Positions 61,501-64,000 of a stretch of 64,000 nucleotides of DNA are shown here, one piece after another (position 1 is the first letter of the stretch; every line of letters begins with the position of its first letter). This stretch comes from Paratinospora sagittata (lineage: Eukaryota; Streptophyta; Magnoliopsida; Ranunculales; Menispermaceae), in contig CM069600.1 of NCBI GenBank assembly GCA_035771175.1, forward strand, positions 4,071,210-4,135,209. The letters are read 5' to 3'. The notes below the pieces were generated by a model. That model worked only from the letters and a program-made list of their open reading frames with translations, searched no databases and was not told the DNA's origin. The position numbers were made by a program, and so were the translations under genes.

Positions 61501-61945
61501 AGATCTGAAAGGGCTTGAACCAACCAACCAGTGATCCTCCAGATTCAACCCAGAAAAGACCAATTTTTATTTTTTTTATTTTTTTCTACTGAGACCCAGA
61601 AAAATCTACCTACCCACCATGAAATTAAGCACTATAAATTGGATTAAAAAATTGCTTCTCTGGGTGTTTAATGATAATAATACTGATGATGATGATTGGA
61701 GAACAGAACAAAGACCGAGATCAGAAAGACTCACTTCAACCCAGAAAAGACCAAATTTTTTTATTTTTTATTTTTCTACCGAGACCCAGAAAAATCTATC
61801 TACCCACCATGAAATTAAGCAATATAAATTGGATTAAAAAATTGCTTCTCTAGGTGATCGATGATAATAATAGTTATGATGATGATGATGATGATTGGAG
61901 AACAGAACAGAGACTGAGATCAGAGAGACTCACCTGAGTAGCCAT
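55594..61945 (-). CDS. RFNR: Ferredoxin-NADP(+) reductase, root type, plastid, complete
   Basis: A flavoenzyme moving electrons between NADPH and ferredoxin; the root form favours NADPH to ferredoxin in non-green plastids, feeding nitrite and sulfite reduction. Coding exons (high to low): 61945-61934, 61398-61330, 58502-58161, 57296-57077 and 56093-55594, all GT-AG and in frame, giving 380 aa (family about 375-385). Residues 1 to about 65 are a Ser/Thr-rich plastid transit peptide. The FAD-binding motif RLYS starts at R155 ([20 protein letters not shown]). NADP-binding parts follow: [38 protein letters not shown] and [11 protein letters not shown] with the catalytic Cys. It ends QWHVEVY with the Tyr that stacks on the flavin. 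[19 protein letters not shown] and the transit sequence favour the root over the leaf form. The first coding exon has only four codons. Confidence 0.95.
57333..57545 (-). mobile_element. RTE-like LINE 3' end in FNR intron 3
   Basis: It shares CTCAACTAAGCCTTTTCCC and GTCGGCTACAT with the element at 29640-30225, in the same orientation. It sits a few dozen bases from FNR exon 4. Confidence 0.5.
58920..59085. mobile_element. Foldback MITE in FNR intron 2
   Basis: GGTCACTCACTTTTCACACT and its approximate complement (GTGCCAAAAGTGAGTGGCCC) form arms of about 30 bp around a centre of about 70 bp. Confidence 0.65.
59640..61110. repeat. Two-copy duplication within FNR intron 2
   Basis: 59640-60490 and 60497-61110 are diverged copies (shared phrases: ACACATTTGCATAACTTCAC, ACCATTAAAGGTACCC, ATAGAACAATTGAATGGCTA, CCAAATAATAATTCAAA). 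The first copy is longer, mainly because it holds an Au SINE. Confidence 0.8.
60119..60296 (-). mobile_element. Au-type SINE
   Basis: The minus strand starts GGAGCCTTGGCACAACAATA, has a B-box-like GTTCGAGTCG with CGTGGAAACAGCCTCTTGTG, then AGGTAAGGCTGTGTACAATA and ends GGGCTGCCG. This fits the plant Au SINE as I recall it. It is absent from the paired duplication copy. Confidence 0.82.
61545..61925. repeat. 190-bp tandem duplication at the FNR exon 1 / intron 1 junction
   Basis: Copies at about 61545-61735 and 61736-61925 share CAACCCAGAAAAGACCAA, ACCATGAAATTAAGCA and GGAGAACAGAACA. The copied block includes a second GTGAGTCT on the minus strand (about 61733-61726), matching the true donor after exon 1. 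Confidence 0.85.
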
Positions 61946-62039
61946 GGCTAGAGAAAAAAAACAAAAGAAAAACCCAAGAAAAACCAGAAGAAGAAGCAAA
62001 ACTAAGATGGTTTAGGGGTTAAACAGAGTGATTAATTAA

Positions 62040-62047
62040 TATTTATA
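62040..62047 (-). promoter_or_regulatory. TATA box of the root FNR gene
   Basis: TATAAATA on the minus strand, about 95 bp upstream of the ATG at 61945, in a good position for a leader of about 65 nt. Confidence 0.6.
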
Positions 62048-62254
62048 GGGCTTTTTTGTTTTGGGATTTGATCCCTTGGGGGCAGGCAAAGGCCAGTCAG
62101 CTTTGGCTTCTGGGCTTCTCGCTGCCGCCAACTCTGCTGCCACTGTTCTCTCAACTTGCTTCACTGTTCTTAAATCATTTATATAGGCACCTCTGTTTTT
62201 TTAATGTTTAAAGCTTATTCAAATTTGAGTCGTCCCCTTCCCACAAACCTTAAA

Positions 62255-62645
62255 AAAAGAGAAATGCTACGGCAACGCACCAAAAAAAAATTTTATTTGT
62301 TTTTATGAAAAAGTAATGTTAATTGTATAACTAACATCATCATTAAATTATACTTTAAAAAAAATCAGGTAGACTCATTAATATCTTTAACCGTCAGTTA
62401 AATTTAAAATTTTTAAATTTTAAAGTCACATCTTTACCAACTACACTAATTTTATGTTGGGTTTGTATTTTTGTACATAAATTTTTTATCTTGTCTTTAA
62501 GAGTTATTGAATCGTCTCGAATCATGTGTTAATTGCGTGATTCGAGACAATCATGTGTTAATTGTATAATTTAAGAAAATTCAACAACTCTTTAAAATAA
62601 CATTAAAAATGTATGTTTCCCGAGTGTATTTCCGAAATATTACTC
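62255..62645. mobile_element. Probable MITE between divergent genes
   Basis: The ends AAGAGAAATGCTACGG and (complement) AAGAGTAATATTTCGG resemble each other. Inside, ATTGAATCGTCTCGAATCA pairs with TGATTCGAGACAAT. Its tail (AAAAATGTATGTTTCC) resembles 54080-54115. Confidence 0.5.
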
Positions 62646-62714
62646 TTTAAAAAATGTCATCACTTACAGTTTTATTGTGAAAATAACATATTTAAAAGAA
62701 CTTTTTTTATTTTT

Positions 62715-63040
62715 TTAAACAAGAGCAGCTCAATGCATAAAGTTTTTGTCTATGTCGTCCTAAGGGTCTAACCACTTTAAATTTATTGTACGCAGCTTTA
62801 TATAGGTGCTAAGGAAAGAGTTGGACCACTATAAATTTATTACATGTGTCGCCTTACCCTCCATTAAGGGCAATTCGAAAAAAGTTAAACCATTTTAGAT
62901 ATATTGTATATGGCCTTAAACCACTTTGGGTCTACTATATATGCAGTTTTGCCGAGTGTTTAGTATACTACCATACCTTTTACAACACGAAAGGCTATTT
63001 CCACAACTCAAACCTTGGTCATAAGACGACAAGAGTCTCC
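62715..63040 (-). mobile_element. Degenerate Au-like SINE remnants
   Basis: Phrases such as GGGTCTAACCACTTTAAATT, TGTACGCAGCTTTA and AAAGGCTATTTCCACAACTC recall the Au SINE in antisense, partly duplicated. Strongly decayed. Confidence 0.45.
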
Positions 63041-63703
63041 TTCTTTAAAAAAAAGAAGGAGGAGGAGGAGGTTAAACATGAAACTCAAAATAGTAGATTT
63101 TATATATTTTAAGGATTTTTTCAAGTTCTTTCACCTTATACTTTCTCTTAGGTTTTGACTAGATTATCAAATTATTAGATATACTAACTTTTTTGTAAGT
63201 AATAAATGTTATCTAAATTACAAAATAAAGTTTCATTATGTGTTTTTATTTTTTATTTTTTTACACGATGTCCCCACTTTTTGAACAAGACTAATCCACG
63301 TTAAGGTTTCGCTATGTGATTTTATGATTGATATTATTAGTATAGAATTCTTTTGGAAGTTGGTTGCTTAGTTTCTTAGAGTCTGTTTGGTATAGAATCT
63401 TAAAAAAAAATAAACAATAAAAATTTTGAAAATATGTTTGATTAGTTTGTTTTTAAAATTTATAAAACTTGTGTTTTTTATGTGACTTTTTAGAATGACT
63501 TAAGTTTTTTTTTTTTTACCACATGAGTGGCGAAATTACTAAATGATTCCCTAAAGATCATCATAATTACACTAATTATAACAAAAAAAAAACAGATGTT
63601 TCTACTGTTCAAAGGACCAATCTGCAGATTCTAGTTCTCGAATTACTGGTTGAGGGTTCTGCTTCTGAGGAAAAAAAGAAAAGCAAGTGAAGAAGTCTAG
63701 AAG

Positions 63704-64000
63704 ATGCTGTGTAAGTGTCTGAGATTTTCTTCACCATCACTACTATGTGTTAGTGAAACTCTAATAATGCTCCCTCAAGATTTCTATGGAGAAAGAAGAA
63801 GAAGAAGAAGAAATAGCTTCTTGCCCTCTTTAAGAAACCATGGGAACATGTTATTTTCTCAGGAAATTCAGCAACAAATTCCTCCTCTTTCAGGTACACT
63901 TTTTTTTTTTTGGCCCATAAGATTTATATGAAGTTTTCTTTGTTTTTTCTGATTACCCATGTTAATTGTTCTTGTTTTTGTCAATCTGGGTCATGGACAT
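63704..64000 (+). CDS. First coding exon of an unrecognised gene (runs off the window)
   Basis: An ATG at 63704 opens MLCKCLRFSSPSLLCVSETL, then an Arg run (GERRRRRRNSF) and QEIQQQIPPLS. The exon probably ends at about 63893 with CTTTCAG before GTACACTT, a good donor; the sequence after it turns T-rich like an intron. A second in-frame ATG at 63767 (MLPQDFYGE) may be the real start. No domain is recognised. It is divergent from the root FNR gene, with about 1.7 kb between the starts. Confidence 0.5.

Noticed and set aside
61619..61853. Small plus-strand frames near FNR exon 1
   Set aside because: They overlap the tandem duplication, antisense to FNR intron 1, and exist in two near-identical copies only because of it.

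Overview
The window is nuclear DNA from a flowering plant, almost certainly a eudicot. It is AT-rich, with short exons separated by long introns, CT/GA-rich leaders, tRNA-derived SINEs, non-LTR and LTR retrotransposon debris and many small foldback elements. The species cannot be named from sequence alone. I rebuilt three complete genes exon by exon from reading-frame continuity, splice signals and protein families known from memory; no search was run.

Layout. (1) At the left edge, a probable minus-strand gene start (ATG at 34-32, TATA box near 140-149). (2) 3077-19650, minus: an AGD12-type ArfGAP plus C2-domain protein of 325 aa in 8 coding exons. Its last intron is 9.26 kb and holds a broken minus-strand LINE interrupted by about 5.8 kb of an organised ~49-bp repeat array. 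(3) 21.7-24.0 kb, plus: a decayed L1-like LINE. (4) 27354-33336, plus: a small PPR protein of the At4g18975 type, 323 aa in 8 coding exons, including a 22-nt micro-exon and an apparent GC-AG intron. (5) 34.6-35.2 kb: the 5' end of a copia element. (6) 35346-47883, plus: a broken ferredoxin-NADP reductase (FNR) copy with stops and a frameshift. One of its introns carries a 9.3-kb composite insertion (36189-45479) with palindromic ends and a 5-bp target duplication. (7) 50019-50845: a solo LTR with TSD TTACT. (8) 53391-53876, minus: a lone FNR last exon. (9) 55594-61945, minus: an intact root-type FNR of 380 aa in 5 coding exons. (10) 63704 to the edge, plus: the first exon of an unrecognised gene.

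Function. The three intact genes are ordinary housekeeping or organelle genes: Arf GTPase cycling with Ca/lipid binding, a predicted organellar PPR protein, and plastid FNR, which in non-green tissue runs electrons from NADPH to ferredoxin. They are not an operon and share no evident pathway. The AGD plus root-FNR neighbourhood resembles, from memory, part of Arabidopsis chromosome 4 (AGD13 and RFNR1), so the block may be old.

The unusual material is in the non-coding parts: the higher-order repeat array inside a LINE inside an intron; the composite element whose two ends are long near-perfect palindromes, one with a 74-bp tRNA-like core; a local FNR duplication cluster with one live and two broken copies; and nested duplications in and around the live FNR gene.
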